A stretch of 64,000 bases of DNA from Bryobacterales bacterium (GTDB lineage: Bacteria; Acidobacteriota; Terriglobia; Bryobacterales; UBA6623), in assembly GCA_026713545.1 (NCBI GenBank), contig JAPOOG010000150.1, positions 1-64,000 on the forward strand, read 5' to 3'. The translations under genes and the position numbers were made by a program. Of the stretch, positions 48,961 through 57,725 are shown one piece after another. Positions within the stretch are counted from its first letter, which is position 1, and every line of letters begins with the position of its first letter. The notes under the pieces are model-generated. The model saw only the letters and a list, made by a program, of their open reading frames with translations. It had not been told where the DNA came from and ran no database searches.

Positions 48961-50325
48961 TCAGTAGTCGCGGAAAGGGCCGCGGGGCTCGGCGGCGTTC
49001 ATTTCTTCACGCCAGCGTCGCCAGCGGGCCTTGAGGTCGGCGAGGATTTCCGGGCGGGCCTCCGACAGATCCTTCTCTTCGCCGATGTCGTTCGTCAGAT
49101 CGAACAGTCCGCCGTCCGAACCCGCCTCGACCCACTTCCAATTCTTGTAGCGCGCCGCCTTGTGGCTGCGCCGCTGCCAGAACATCTCGGTCCGTTGCGA
49201 GTCGGCTTCGCCCCGCAGAACGGGAAGCATGTCGAACCCGTCGTAGGTGACGCCCTCGGGCAGCCGGCCTCCCGCGGCGGCGGTGAATGTCGGAAAGACT
49301 TCGAGGGAAGTGAGGAAAGCGTCGCTGACTTCCCCCTGCGGCAGGCGCCCCGGCCAACGCGCGATGAACGGCACGCGCAGGCCTCCCTCGAACATTCGCC
49401 CCTTGCGTCCGCGCAACGGCGTATTGTCCGCGACGCCGGAACCGCCGTTGTCGCTGAAAAAGACGACCAGCGTGTTCTCGGCGGCTCCGTGTCGGTCCAG
49501 TTCATCGAGAATCTTGCCGATGGCGTGGTCCATGGCAGTCACGGCCGCCTTGTAGCGCTGCTCCCTGGTGGGGGGAAGGCCGCCGTACATCCGGTAATAC
49601 TCATCAGGCGCCTGCACGCCGACGCGTTCGAGATTCGAGGCGCCGTGCGGCGCGTTGAAAGGCACGTAGAGGAAGAACGGCCGGTGGCGGTTCCTGTTCA
49701 GAAACTCGATCGCCTCGCGCCGGAACAGATCGGTCGCGTAGCCCTCGACCTTGACCCGCTCGTTGCCGCGGTACATGGACGGAACGCCGTACCGCTCGTG
49801 GGTGAAGTAGTCGATGCCCGTGTTCGAGAATCCGAAGAAGGCGTCGAACCCGCGCTGCAACGGCATGAAGCGCCGGGCGCGGCCGCTGTCCCACTTGCCG
49901 AAAACGCCCGTCGCGTAGCCGGCTTTGCGGAGAACCTGCGCGATGGTGATCTCGCGCGCGTCAAGCCCCAGGGTCATCTCGGGCGAGACGGCGTATTCCT
50001 CCTCGGTGAAGCGGTGGCCGTAGTTGACTTCGTTGTTGCGAATCATGTCGTAGAGGCCATTTCGCTGCGGATAGCGTCCGGTAAGGATGCTGCCTCGGGA
50101 CGGCGTGCAGGCCGGCCAGGTGACGTAGAAGTTGGTGAGCCGCACGCCTTCGGCGGCGAGCCGGTCGAGATTGGGCGTCTTCAGCTCGGGCCGGCCGCAG
50201 CAGCCCAGGTCGGCGTAGCCCTGGTCGTCCGACACGATCAGGACGATGTTGGGCTTCGCTTCCTGCGCCCACAGAGCCGGCGTTCCCGCTAAAACGGCAA
50301 GCATTGCTGCCGCAACCCGTTTCAT
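48961..50325 (-). CDS. Secreted type I sulfatase
   Basis: About 454 residues from ATG 50325; in-frame starts at 50328 (GTG) and 50346 are possible, with AAGGAG between. A signal peptide ends at ALWAQ. The alkaline-phosphatase-fold sulfatase has metal ligands VSDDQGYADLG and the formylglycine site CTPSRGSILTGRY, where Cys73 is matured by an FGE-type enzyme, plus VFFSDNGG and RGRKGRMFEGGLRVPF. It would remove sulfate from a polysaccharide or sterol-like ester. The FGE relative in this window is broken, so maturation must rely on a gene elsewhere. Its 5' end is duplicated beyond the RDD gene. Confidence 0.93.
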   Translation of the reverse strand: MKRVAAAMLAVLAGTPALWAQEAKPNIVLIVSDDQGYADLGCCGRPELKTPNLDRLAAEGVRLTNFYVTWPACTPSRGSILTGRYPQRNGLYDMIRNNEVNYGHRFTEEEYAVSPEMTLGLDAREITIAQVLRKAGYATGVFGKWDSGRARRFMPLQRGFDAFFGFSNTGIDYFTHERYGVPSMYRGNERVKVEGYATDLFRREAIEFLNRNRHRPFFLYVPFNAPHGASNLERVGVQAPDEYYRMYGGLPPTREQRYKAAVTAMDHAIGKILDELDRHGAAENTLVVFFSDNGGSGVADNTPLRGRKGRMFEGGLRVPFIARWPGRLPQGEVSDAFLTSLEVFPTFTAAAGGRLPEGVTYDGFDMLPVLRGEADSQRTEMFWQRRSHKAARYKNWKWVEAGSDGGLFDLTNDIGEEKDLSEARPEILADLKARWRRWREEMNAAEPRGPFRDY

Positions 50326-50391
50326 CACAAATCTCATCTCCTTCATGTCGGCGTCAGGCTAGCACAGCATCCGGGGACTCGGAGGTTTCCA

Positions 50392-50397
50392 TATAAT
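50392..50397 (+). promoter_or_regulatory. Perfect -10 box before the first RDD gene
   Basis: TATAAT 47 bp before the ATG, within GGTTTCCATATAATGGC, a block repeated before the second RDD gene. No clear -35. Confidence 0.45.
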
Positions 50398-50443
50398 GGC
50401 TCTCTCTGCTCGGAAGAGCTGTTCCGAGCCAAGGGAGCCTTTC

Positions 50444-51070
50444 ATGTTCTGCCCTCAATGCGGTAGCCCGAACGATGACGCGCATGCCTTCTGCAGGCAG
50501 TGCGGCGCTTCGCTGAGGCGCGGCGAAACCCCTGCCCCCGCAGCCGCACCTCCCGTCTCAGCTCCGCCGCCCGACCCTGCGGTGACCACTCCGCCTCCCG
50601 CTGCGCAGACGGCGGGGCAGGCGACCCGGTACGCAAACTTCGGGTGGCGGCTTCTGGCCTTCATTTTGGATGCGATTGTGGCCGGTATCGTCGGGGCCTT
50701 GATCGGAGGCATGCTCGGGGCTATGTCCTATCTCGTAGGGGTCGTGACCGGCGCCGACGATAACGTCGTCTCAGACGTCATAGACCTGTTGGGCATTCTG
50801 GCAGGAACAGTAGCGGGTTGGCTTTATGAAGCACTGCTGGTCAGTTCCTCTTACCAGGCGACCCTGGGCAAGATGGCGGTGGGCATCGTCGTCACCGACC
50901 TGCAGGGGCGCCGCATTTCTTTCCTGCGAGCTACCGGCCGCTACTTTGGCAAGATCGTGTCGGGGATGACTCTGATGATCGGCTACCTGATTCAGCCGTT
51001 CACCCCGAAGCGCCAGGCGCTGCACGACATCATGGCGGGGTGCTTGGTGCTGCGGAAGGTCCCGCGTTAG
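50444..51070 (+). CDS. RDD-family membrane protein with N-terminal zinc ribbon (copy 1)
   Basis: 208 residues from ATG 50444 (AAGGGAG upstream). Residues 1-22 are a zinc ribbon (Cys3, Cys6, Cys17, Cys20: MFCPQCG...FCRQCG). A proline-rich linker follows to about 65. The RDD domain has three to four membrane helices (WRLLAFILDAIVAGIVGALIGG, SSYQATLGKMAVGIVV, GYLIQPFTPKRQALHDIMAG). RDD proteins are inner-membrane proteins of uncertain role, some linked to ion transport. A tandem copy lies 189 nt downstream. Confidence 0.88.
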   Translation: MFCPQCGSPNDDAHAFCRQCGASLRRGETPAPAAAPPVSAPPPDPAVTTPPPAAQTAGQATRYANFGWRLLAFILDAIVAGIVGALIGGMLGAMSYLVGVVTGADDNVVSDVIDLLGILAGTVAGWLYEALLVSSSYQATLGKMAVGIVVTDLQGRRISFLRATGRYFGKIVSGMTLMIGYLIQPFTPKRQALHDIMAGCLVLRKVPR

Positions 51071-51081
51071 TCGAGGTTGGG

Positions 51082-51156
51082 CTACGCGCCCTGCGCCGCT
51101 GTTCCCGAGAAAAGGACAAGTATTGCGGGCGCTACCCGTTTCGTCATGAACTTCAT
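51082..51156 (-). pseudogene. Remnant of the sulfatase signal-peptide region
   Basis: A 24-codon frame reading MKFMTKRVAPAILVLFSG, closely like the sulfatase start MRFVMKRVAAAMLAVLAG at 50337. It shows that the tandem duplication carried part of the divergent sulfatase gene together with the RDD gene. Confidence 0.7.
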
Positions 51157-51212
51157 CTCCTTCGTGTCGTGTGTGCACTCTAGAACAGCATCGGTGAACC
51201 CCGAAGGTTTCC

Positions 51213-51218
51213 TATAAT
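51213..51218 (+). promoter_or_regulatory. Perfect -10 box before the second RDD gene
   Basis: TATAAT in GGTTTCCTATAATGGC, 42 bp before the ATG, duplicated from the first copy. Confidence 0.45.
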
Positions 51219-51259
51219 GGCACCCTCTTCGCGGAAGCGGAGTTCCAAGGGAGCCTTTG

Positions 51260-51853
51260 ATGTTCTGTCCTCAATGCGGGAGTCCAAACGATGACGCGCA
51301 TGCCTTCTGCAAGCAGTGCGGCGCTTCGCTGAGGCACGGCGAAACCAGTGCTCCTGTGCCCCCTGTGACCACTCCGCCGACTGCGGCGCCGGCGTCCGGG
51401 CAGGCTACCCGGTACGCAAACTTCGGTCAGCGGCTGCTGGCCGTCATTCTGGATACGATCGTGGTCTGTATCGTTGCGGGCGTGATCGGAACCATGCTGG
51501 GTCTTGTGATCGGTGTCGGCGGGACCATGACCGGCGGGCATGTGGGCGCCGGCGCTGACATCGCGGGCCTGTTGGGCCTTCTGGCAGGAATAGCGGTCGA
51601 TTGGCTTTATGAAGCGCTGCTGGTCAGTTCCTCTCACCAGGCGACCTTGGGCAAGATGGCGCTGGGCATCGTCGTCACCGACATGCAGGGGCGCCGTATT
51701 TCCTTCCTGCGAGCTACCGGCCGCCACTTTGGCAGATTGCTATCGTTGATGCTCTTGCTGATCGGCTACCTGATACAGCCGTTCACCCCGAAGCGCCAGG
51801 CGCTGCACGACATCATGGCGGGGTGCTTGGTGCTGCGGAAGGTACCGCGCTGA
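51260..51853 (+). CDS. RDD-family membrane protein with N-terminal zinc ribbon (copy 2)
   Basis: 197 residues from ATG 51260 with AAGGGAG upstream. It has the same layout as copy 1: zinc ribbon (CPQCG...CKQCG), a shorter linker (APVPPVTTPPTAAPA) and the RDD membrane domain (QRLLAVILDTIVVCIVAGVIG, SSHQATLGKMALGIVV). The C-terminal 26 residues are identical to copy 1, while the first membrane helix has diverged most, so it may have a modified channel or partner. Its TGA stop is the first codon of repeat A8. Confidence 0.88.
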   Translation: MFCPQCGSPNDDAHAFCKQCGASLRHGETSAPVPPVTTPPTAAPASGQATRYANFGQRLLAVILDTIVVCIVAGVIGTMLGLVIGVGGTMTGGHVGAGADIAGLLGLLAGIAVDWLYEALLVSSSHQATLGKMALGIVVTDMQGRRISFLRATGRHFGRLLSLMLLLIGYLIQPFTPKRQALHDIMAGCLVLRKVPR

Positions 51854-52031
51854 CCTGCATTTCTTACCACGCGGCGAGGTGAAGTGTGTGTGAGGGCCGT
51901 CAGGACGAGGCGCGAGCCGCTTGGCGCGCGCAGGCGTACTGGATCGTACGTCGAGCACGGCAAGCAAGCGCAACGAAGTCATGGCGGTCGTATCGGGTGC
52001 TTCGACCGTCGGGTGGTAAGAAATGCAGGCT
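51851..52031 (+). repeat. Family A dispersed repeat, full copy A8
   Basis: TGACCTGCATTTCTTACCAC at the left, beginning with the RDD2 stop codon; GTGGTAAGAAATGCAGGCT at the right. The core matches A7 and A9 almost letter for letter, including GAGCACGGCAAGCAAGCG. Confidence 0.85.
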
Positions 52032-52108
52032 GGTCATCGCCCTGCGGCAAAGGGTGATCGGGCCTTGACGGGGTTCGTCATTGACGGGACTCCGCAAACC
52101 AAAGCCGC

Positions 52109-55100
52109 TTACAATCCCGCGCGCATGTATTCGATCACGTCGGCCAAATCCTGCGGGCTCAGGTCTTCTTCCAAACCGTCCGGCATGAGCGAGACGGTCG
52201 AAGTGCGCATCTCGGCGATGTTCTTGCGCAGGATGGTCTGATCTTCGTATTCGCCGCGCAGTCTCACCGCCTCGGCGGTCTCGCCGGCCAGCAATCCGTC
52301 ATAGATTCGGCCGACCTTGTCGACGACGACGTAGTTGGCGTAGTTGGGCCGGATGTCCCTGCTCGGGTCAAGGATGCTCTCGATGAGTTGCTCGCGCGTC
52401 TTGTTGTTCACGCCGGAAAGATTCGGCCCGATGCGCGCCCGCTCGCCTTGAGGCTGGTGGCATTCCGCGCAATGCTCTTCGAAGACGGCGCGGCCGTGAT
52501 CGAGGTCTCCTTTCAGCGACACGACATCCGCATAGGCGGCCAGGACCTCGGCGCGGTCGCTCACCTGCGCCGCCAGGAGCTTCTCGGCGCGTTGTCGGAG
52601 CGTGTCGTCCGGGTACTGCGTCAGACGGATTCGGGAAACGGGGTCGACCGTTTCGACCGCCACCCGATCGGCCTCGATCGCGTCGAGAAAGGCCGCCGCT
52701 CGATCGCGCTGCCGCATCATGGCCTGAGCGATCCGCTCCCGAACCGGAGGGCCGTAACCGCTCCAGCCGGCCAGCAACAGCTCAGCGACGCCCTCCTCGT
52801 CGAACTCCGCAAGAGTCCCGACCGCGGCGGACTGCAACGCCTGCGGCGCCACGCTCGTCAGCATCTCGCGCAAGACCGGAGCCACCTCCGCGTACGACCC
52901 GGCCCGCAAGGCTTCCGCCGCCCGCACCCGCTCTTCGATCGACAGCTCCGCGTCCGCCACCTCTCGCCGCGATTGGCGAACGAATTCCGGTAGATGCAGG
53001 TAGCGCGCCGCCTCCCGCGCTGCGTCCCGCACCTCGGGGTCAGCGAAACGGACGAACTTCATGATCACTTGCTCGGCGGCGGGGATGCGAAAGCCGCGCG
53101 ACCCGTCGATGGCCAACCCCTTGGCGAGTCCCGAGAGCGCCGCGCTGCGCCAGGCGGCGTTTTCTAGACGGCGGCTGCCGTCGACCGTGATCAGAAAGAG
53201 AGAGATTTCGCGGCTGCTCCGGTGAGCGGCGATGATCGCGCTCAGCTCCCTCAGCAACTCACGCTTGCCCTCTGTCGGCTCGTTGAAGAAACCGGCGTGC
53301 CGCGTCAGCAGCCGGTTCAGCACCCTCAACCCGCCCCTCCCGACCGAGCTGAGCAGCGCCTTGCGGAACCACTTGTCCTCAGCGTGCTCGGCGATCAGCG
53401 GCGCCAGCGCACGATGGTTCGACGGCAGCAACCCGAGGGTGAGGATGAATTGAAACCGGACGCGCGGGTCTTCGTCTTTCTGGCGAGCCATCAGAACGTT
53501 GGCCAATTCGGGAAGTTGCGAAGGAAAAAACGCTTCCGCCATCTTGATTGCGTTTTCTCGAATGCGCGGATGCTCGTCGCTGAGCGCACGGCGCACCAGA
53601 GCCGGCTCCAGCGCTCCCAACCCTTCGAGCACCCAAAGAGCGTGCAGCCGCCCCTGGGGCGATTCGCTCTCGGCGGCCATCGTCTTCAGGAGGGGGACGG
53701 CGGCTTGATCCTGCTTCTCGACCAGCAGGCGGTGAGCCGTCCGCCGATGCCAGCCGTTGGCGTGTTCGAGCGTCGCGGCCAGCTCGGCCGTCGTCGCCTC
53801 TCCCAAGCCCGACTTGAGACTCCGGCCCGTCTGACCATTCTGCGGTACGATGCGGTAGATTCGCCCCTTATCGGTGCCGCGATAGAAATCCATCTGAAGC
53901 CTCTCTTGCAGCCCCATCGGAATCGATAGAGGCTCCTCGATGTACTCGCGGTAGAAGTCGGCCAGATAGAGATGTCCGTCCGGCGCATTGACGAAGTTCG
54001 CGGGCGAGAACCACGAATCCTTGACGGCCAGAAATTCCCGATCTCCGTCCACTGCGCCGTGGGCGCGGAACGTCGCGCCGTCCTGCGTGAGAACGTTGCG
54101 GCGGACGAGATTGCCGTTCACCTCGCCGACAAAGACGTTCCCGGCGTACTCGGGGGGGAAGCTGTCACCGACGTAGACTGTGGCCCCGGTCGCCGCCGAG
54201 AACCGCCCCCAAAGATGTTCGACACGATTGAGGTTTGTTTCGTCGTAGCGTTTCTGACGAGCCCGGGTTCGCTCGATGCGCCATTGTTGCGGCTCGGTAA
54301 GGGGATGGATCTTGTTCTCCTCGTCGTCGTGCTCGACGAGAAACTGCATCGGTGAACCGGGACTGAAGAACCGGTTGCGCAGAGGATATTTCGCCGGCAG
54401 GACGGCGTGAATCAGGAAGATCGTGTTTCGCGAGCCGTACCGCTGGCCCCACTCGTCGAACGACATGCCGTACTGCACCGAACCCGCAGCCGGTTCCCAG
54501 GCGCCGGTCCCCGGATGGAACCGGAAGTCGTGCCCCCGCACGACGACTCCGTCCTTGCCGGGGTGTTGGGGCGAGGTGATCGTTCCGGTCCGGCCGGCGT
54601 TAGCCGCGTAGATCCAGTTGTCGATCCCGTAGCGCAGGCTGTTGATCCGCGCTTCCGGCGAAACATCCGTCTCGAAACCGGTGAACCAGACATCCTTGAT
54701 GTCGGCCTTGTGATCGCCATCGGTGTCCTTGAGATAAAAAACGTCGGGGGCGGCGGCGGCGAAAATACCCCCTTTCCAGGGAAGAACGGTAGAGGCTTGC
54801 GGCAGGTTGTCCGCAAAAACAGTGGCCGTTTCGTAGCGGCCGTCTCCATCCTGGTCCTGCAGGAAACGGATACGGCTGCGCGGTGGTTCTCCCTCCGCGG
54901 GGTCATACGGATAGTCGCGCATTTCGGCCACCCAGAGATCGCCGTTCTCGTCGAACGCGATGTCGACGGGGTCGGTGACTTGCGGTTCGGTGGCGACAAT
55001 CTCGATACGGAAGCCCGGCTCGATCTGGAAAGCGTCAACGGCCTGCTCGGGAGTGAGAGGGTCGCTGTCGTAAGGTCCCTTGGTTGGCCCGGAACAGCCG

Positions 55101-55186
55101 CAGAAGGCCAAGAGAAGCAGTAGAGCAAGTGAGACGACCTTCCCTGCAGAAGAAAAGTCATCCAGTGTGGCGCATAGGGTCTTCAT
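52109..55186 (-). CDS. PVC-type lipoprotein: glucose/sorbosone-like propeller, HEAT repeats and C-terminal cytochrome c
   Basis: 1025 residues. The N-terminus is a lipoprotein signal (SLALLLLLAFCGCSG). Residues 45-430 form a membrane-bound dehydrogenase-type beta-propeller (PEQAVDAFQIEPGFRIEIVA, DENGDLWVAEMRDYPYDP). About 470-850 is an array of HEAT-like helical repeats (HALWVLEGLGALEPALVRRAL). A class I cytochrome c domain ends the protein, with heme site Cys906-Ala-Glu-Cys909-His910 and NIAEMRTSTVSLMPDGLEEDLSPQDLADVIEYM in pieces. The family is frequent in Planctomycetes, Verrucomicrobia and Acidobacteria and is presumed to oxidise an unknown sugar-like substrate outside the cytoplasmic membrane. 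Confidence 0.9.
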   Translation of the reverse strand: MKTLCATLDDFSSAGKVVSLALLLLLAFCGCSGPTKGPYDSDPLTPEQAVDAFQIEPGFRIEIVATEPQVTDPVDIAFDENGDLWVAEMRDYPYDPAEGEPPRSRIRFLQDQDGDGRYETATVFADNLPQASTVLPWKGGIFAAAAPDVFYLKDTDGDHKADIKDVWFTGFETDVSPEARINSLRYGIDNWIYAANAGRTGTITSPQHPGKDGVVVRGHDFRFHPGTGAWEPAAGSVQYGMSFDEWGQRYGSRNTIFLIHAVLPAKYPLRNRFFSPGSPMQFLVEHDDEENKIHPLTEPQQWRIERTRARQKRYDETNLNRVEHLWGRFSAATGATVYVGDSFPPEYAGNVFVGEVNGNLVRRNVLTQDGATFRAHGAVDGDREFLAVKDSWFSPANFVNAPDGHLYLADFYREYIEEPLSIPMGLQERLQMDFYRGTDKGRIYRIVPQNGQTGRSLKSGLGEATTAELAATLEHANGWHRRTAHRLLVEKQDQAAVPLLKTMAAESESPQGRLHALWVLEGLGALEPALVRRALSDEHPRIRENAIKMAEAFFPSQLPELANVLMARQKDEDPRVRFQFILTLGLLPSNHRALAPLIAEHAEDKWFRKALLSSVGRGGLRVLNRLLTRHAGFFNEPTEGKRELLRELSAIIAAHRSSREISLFLITVDGSRRLENAAWRSAALSGLAKGLAIDGSRGFRIPAAEQVIMKFVRFADPEVRDAAREAARYLHLPEFVRQSRREVADAELSIEERVRAAEALRAGSYAEVAPVLREMLTSVAPQALQSAAVGTLAEFDEEGVAELLLAGWSGYGPPVRERIAQAMMRQRDRAAAFLDAIEADRVAVETVDPVSRIRLTQYPDDTLRQRAEKLLAAQVSDRAEVLAAYADVVSLKGDLDHGRAVFEEHCAECHQPQGERARIGPNLSGVNNKTREQLIESILDPSRDIRPNYANYVVVDKVGRIYDGLLAGETAEAVRLRGEYEDQTILRKNIAEMRTSTVSLMPDGLEEDLSPQDLADVIEYMRAGL

Positions 55187-55211
55187 AAAGGCTCGTTCGG
55201 TGGCCTCATTC

Positions 55212-55393
55212 TAGCCTGCATTTCTCACCACGCGGCGAGGTGAAGTGGGTGAGAGGGCCGTCAGGACGAGGCGCGAGCCGCTTGGCGCGCGCAGGTGTAC
55301 TTGACCGTACATCGAGCTCGGCAAGCAAGCGCAACGAAGTCATGGCGGTCGTATCGCGTGCGTCAGCCGTCAAGTGGTGAGACATGCAGGCTA
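55212..55393 (+). repeat. Family A dispersed repeat, full copy A9
   Basis: TAGCCTGCATTTCTCACCAC at the left and GTGGTGAGACATGCAGGCTA at the right. Unlike A1, A5, A7 and A8 it lies in the divergent 5' region of two genes (PVC-type protein and rmlD). The rest of 55394-55589 shows a possible -10 (TACAAT at 55534) for rmlD. Confidence 0.85.
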
Positions 55394-55589
55394 ACGAGGC
55401 TCCGCCTAAGGTCGACACGCAGGACAACGGAGAGCTTCGTGAACTTGACTCAATTGTGAATCGTAGCGAGTGAAGAAAACCGGCGATTTGCTTCACCTCC
55501 ACCCTGCGGCGCGAAGCTGTTGGGATCGGATGATACAATCCCGTTCTGTTTCGGCGGATCGGGGACCGCCGCCGGCAGCAGGGAGTCTC

Positions 55590-56492
55590 GTGAAGGCAAT
55601 CGTCTTGGGAGCCGGCGGGCAATTGGGCGCCGAACTGGTGTTGGAGCTTGCCCGGCGCGGACACGAAGTGACCGCCTTGGGACGCGGGCAACTCGATATC
55701 ACCGACGCGCCGGCCGTCCGCCAAACGCTGTTACGGCAGAAGCCGGGTTGGGTCATCAACTCCGCCGCTTACAACCAGGTCGATCTCGCCGAGAAAGAAC
55801 CGCAGGCCGCGATGGCCGTCAATGGCTTCGCCGTCCACTCGTTGGCGACCGGCTGCCGCGATGCCGGCGCCACGTTCGTTCATTTCTCGACGGACCACGT
55901 TTTTGACGGGACCAAGACGGAACCGTACACCGAGTCCGATCCGCCGAGCACGCCCTCGGCCTACGGACTCTCGAAGCTCGCCGGGGAATGGTATGCCCGG
56001 ATCTATTGCAGCAAACGCTACGTCTTCCGGATCGCCGGCGTGTTCGGTCCGGCGGGGCGGTATACGCGTCGCGGCAACTTTCCCGAACTCGTGATCCGCA
56101 AGGCTCACGAAGGCAGCCCGATGAAGGTCGTGGACGATTTCTTCGCGACGCCGACCTACGCGCCGGCTTTGGCCTCTCGCGTGCTCGACGCGCTCGAGAA
56201 GGAAATCCCGTTCGGCCTGTACCATCTCGGCGGCAGCGTCTCCATCTCCTGGTATCAATGGGCGCTGAAGATTCTCGATCAGACCGGGCTGCAAGCCGAG
56301 ATCGCTCCGACCAATCGACGCGAGTACAAGACGGCGGCTGTGAGGCCGCGCCACGCCGGTCTCTCGAACGCCAGGATCGAAGCCGCTGGCATCGAACGGA
56401 TGCCGTCCCTGGACGAGGCCTTAACCGATTATCTGCGACGGCGCGAAAAGGTCAAGCCCCCGACAGGCCGGTCTGCCCATCCCAGCGCCTGA
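55590..56492 (+). CDS. rmlD: dTDP-4-dehydrorhamnose reductase family protein
   Basis: 300 residues from GTG 55590, preceded by GGGAG. An extended SDR of the RmlD type: nucleotide-binding VLGAGGQLGAEL, the RmlD-typical LDITDAPAV and WVINSAAYNQVDLAEKEP, STDHVFDG, and catalytic Tyr/Lys in SAYGLSKLAGEW. RmlD reduces dTDP-4-keto-L-rhamnose, the last step of dTDP-rhamnose for cell-surface polysaccharide. No rmlA, B or C neighbours are present, so a related NDP-sugar reductase or methionine adenosyltransferase-beta-like role remains possible. Confidence 0.87.
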   Translation: MKAIVLGAGGQLGAELVLELARRGHEVTALGRGQLDITDAPAVRQTLLRQKPGWVINSAAYNQVDLAEKEPQAAMAVNGFAVHSLATGCRDAGATFVHFSTDHVFDGTKTEPYTESDPPSTPSAYGLSKLAGEWYARIYCSKRYVFRIAGVFGPAGRYTRRGNFPELVIRKAHEGSPMKVVDDFFATPTYAPALASRVLDALEKEIPFGLYHLGGSVSISWYQWALKILDQTGLQAEIAPTNRREYKTAAVRPRHAGLSNARIEAAGIERMPSLDEALTDYLRRREKVKPPTGRSAHPSA

Positions 56493-56700
56493 CGCAGAAG
56501 CCTGCGTGCAGACGCGGCATGTCTCGACGACATAGCCACTGCCGCTCAACGCGATCGCACCTCTTGCCGTCGCCGCGCCCCGGATAGCGACTCTTCAAGT
56601 CGAACAAGAGACGGCGAACCGGATCATCCTGCTGTCGGCGCGGTGTAAGGCGTTCCCCGGATGAGCCAGGCAGATGGCGAAGAAAAAAATTCCCTTCGGC

Positions 56701-57166
56701 AAATGGTACGTAAAGGTACTGAAGCCCTTCAGTCTTTTTTTTCCGCCCCGGCCTGCCTAGCATGAGGACAGTGAGGCTAACGATCGACTTGCCGTCGGCG
56801 CGGCACTCGCTGTAGAGGCTGCCCCCCACGACGGCAACACGGATTTTACGCTTTTCACGAATCACGAAACACGAGTCACGAGTCACGAGTCACGGCCTTT
56901 TTATCGATTTGCCATGGCTGCGCAAGGGTCGCACAACCGGAAACCGCCGCCCGGACCGCCGTACCCGCTGCCCAGTCACTGCTTGCCTGCCCGGAATTGC
57001 CCACTATTGCCCGGTAAAAAATATTGCCCATGAGCCATTTTCAACGCATCGCCAGCCGTTCTCGGCGGGCTTCAAGACGAGTACCGTTAGCCGCGGTTCC
57101 CGTCGCCCTGCAGGCACGTTCCGCTGTGGCGAACGCAAAACGAACCCATGCCGAAAAGGGGAACGC
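56701..57166 (-). repeat. Family B dispersed repeat, copy B3
   Basis: An inverted copy reaching to the coxS promoter region. The 10-bp array at 56983-57012 has units GGGCAATAGT, GGGCAATTCC and GGGCAGGCAA, unlike B1 and B2. The GTG-N4 array (56849-56893) has units GTGACTC three times, GTGTTTC and GTGATTC. The AGCCTCTACAGCGAGTGCCG block matches B2. From 56493 to 56700 nothing is recognised. Confidence 0.8.
56714..56742 (+). terminator. Intrinsic terminator downstream of rmlD, supplied by repeat B3
   Basis: ACTGAAG/CTTCAGT perfect 7-bp stem with a 2-nt loop, then C and eight T. It lies 226 nt past the rmlD stop, at the outer edge of a family B repeat, matching the one in B2. Confidence 0.7.
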
Positions 57167-57254
57167 TCTGGATTGCGTCGATGTCCGTATAATTTCGCTT
57201 GACCATGAGGCAGCCGGTGTTTCATGATTAATGGCGCATTTTGGAGACTCTGCG

Positions 57255-57722
57255 ATGGACATTTCGGTAACGGTGAACGATGAACGATTCGAGAGGTCGG
57301 TCGAGCCTCGGCGTCTGCTGGTCCATTTTCTTCGCGAAGACCTTGGACTGACGGGGACGCATATCGGCTGCGAAACGACGGTTTGCGGTGCTTGCACGGT
57401 GATGCTGGAAGGCCGCACGGTAAAATCCTGCACCGTGCTGGCCGTACAGGCCGACGGCAAGGAAATCACGACAATCGAGGGGATGGCGAGCAATGGCGAA
57501 CTGCACGCCGTCCAGGAAGCGTTCTGGAACGAGCACGGACTGCAGTGCGGTTTCTGCACGCCGGGCATGATCATGTCGGTCGACCAGCTACTGAACGATC
57601 AACCGAGTCCGACCAAGGACGAAATCCGGCACGGCATCGAGGGCAATCTTTGCCGTTGCACCGGCTATCAACACATCGTGAACGCCGTCGAAGCGGCGGC
57701 GAAGGCCAAGGCGGGGGCATAA
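57255..57722 (+). CDS. coxS: Molybdenum hydroxylase small subunit, [2Fe-2S] protein (CoxS type)
   Basis: 155 residues from ATG 57255 (GGAG eight bases ahead; ATG 57231 is less supported). The plant-type ferredoxin domain carries its first cluster in [16 protein letters not shown], and the C-terminal four-helix [2Fe-2S] domain the second in CGFCTPGM and NLCRCTGY. It relays electrons from the molybdenum site to the FAD subunit. First gene of a coxS-L-M-G operon, 3 nt before coxL. A TATAAT at 57188 may belong to its promoter. Confidence 0.93.
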   Translation: MDISVTVNDERFERSVEPRRLLVHFLREDLGLTGTHIGCETTVCGACTVMLEGRTVKSCTVLAVQADGKEITTIEGMASNGELHAVQEAFWNEHGLQCGFCTPGMIMSVDQLLNDQPSPTKDEIRHGIEGNLCRCTGYQHIVNAVEAAAKAKAGA

Positions 57723-57725
57723 GAC

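Noticed and set aside
48779-48963. The sulfatase frame stays open for about 60 codons past its TGA, which could hint at selenocysteine or read-through since selD is present
   Set aside because: The sulfatase ends at the normal place for its family (PRGPFRDY), the extension resembles nothing, and no selenocysteine insertion element was seen.
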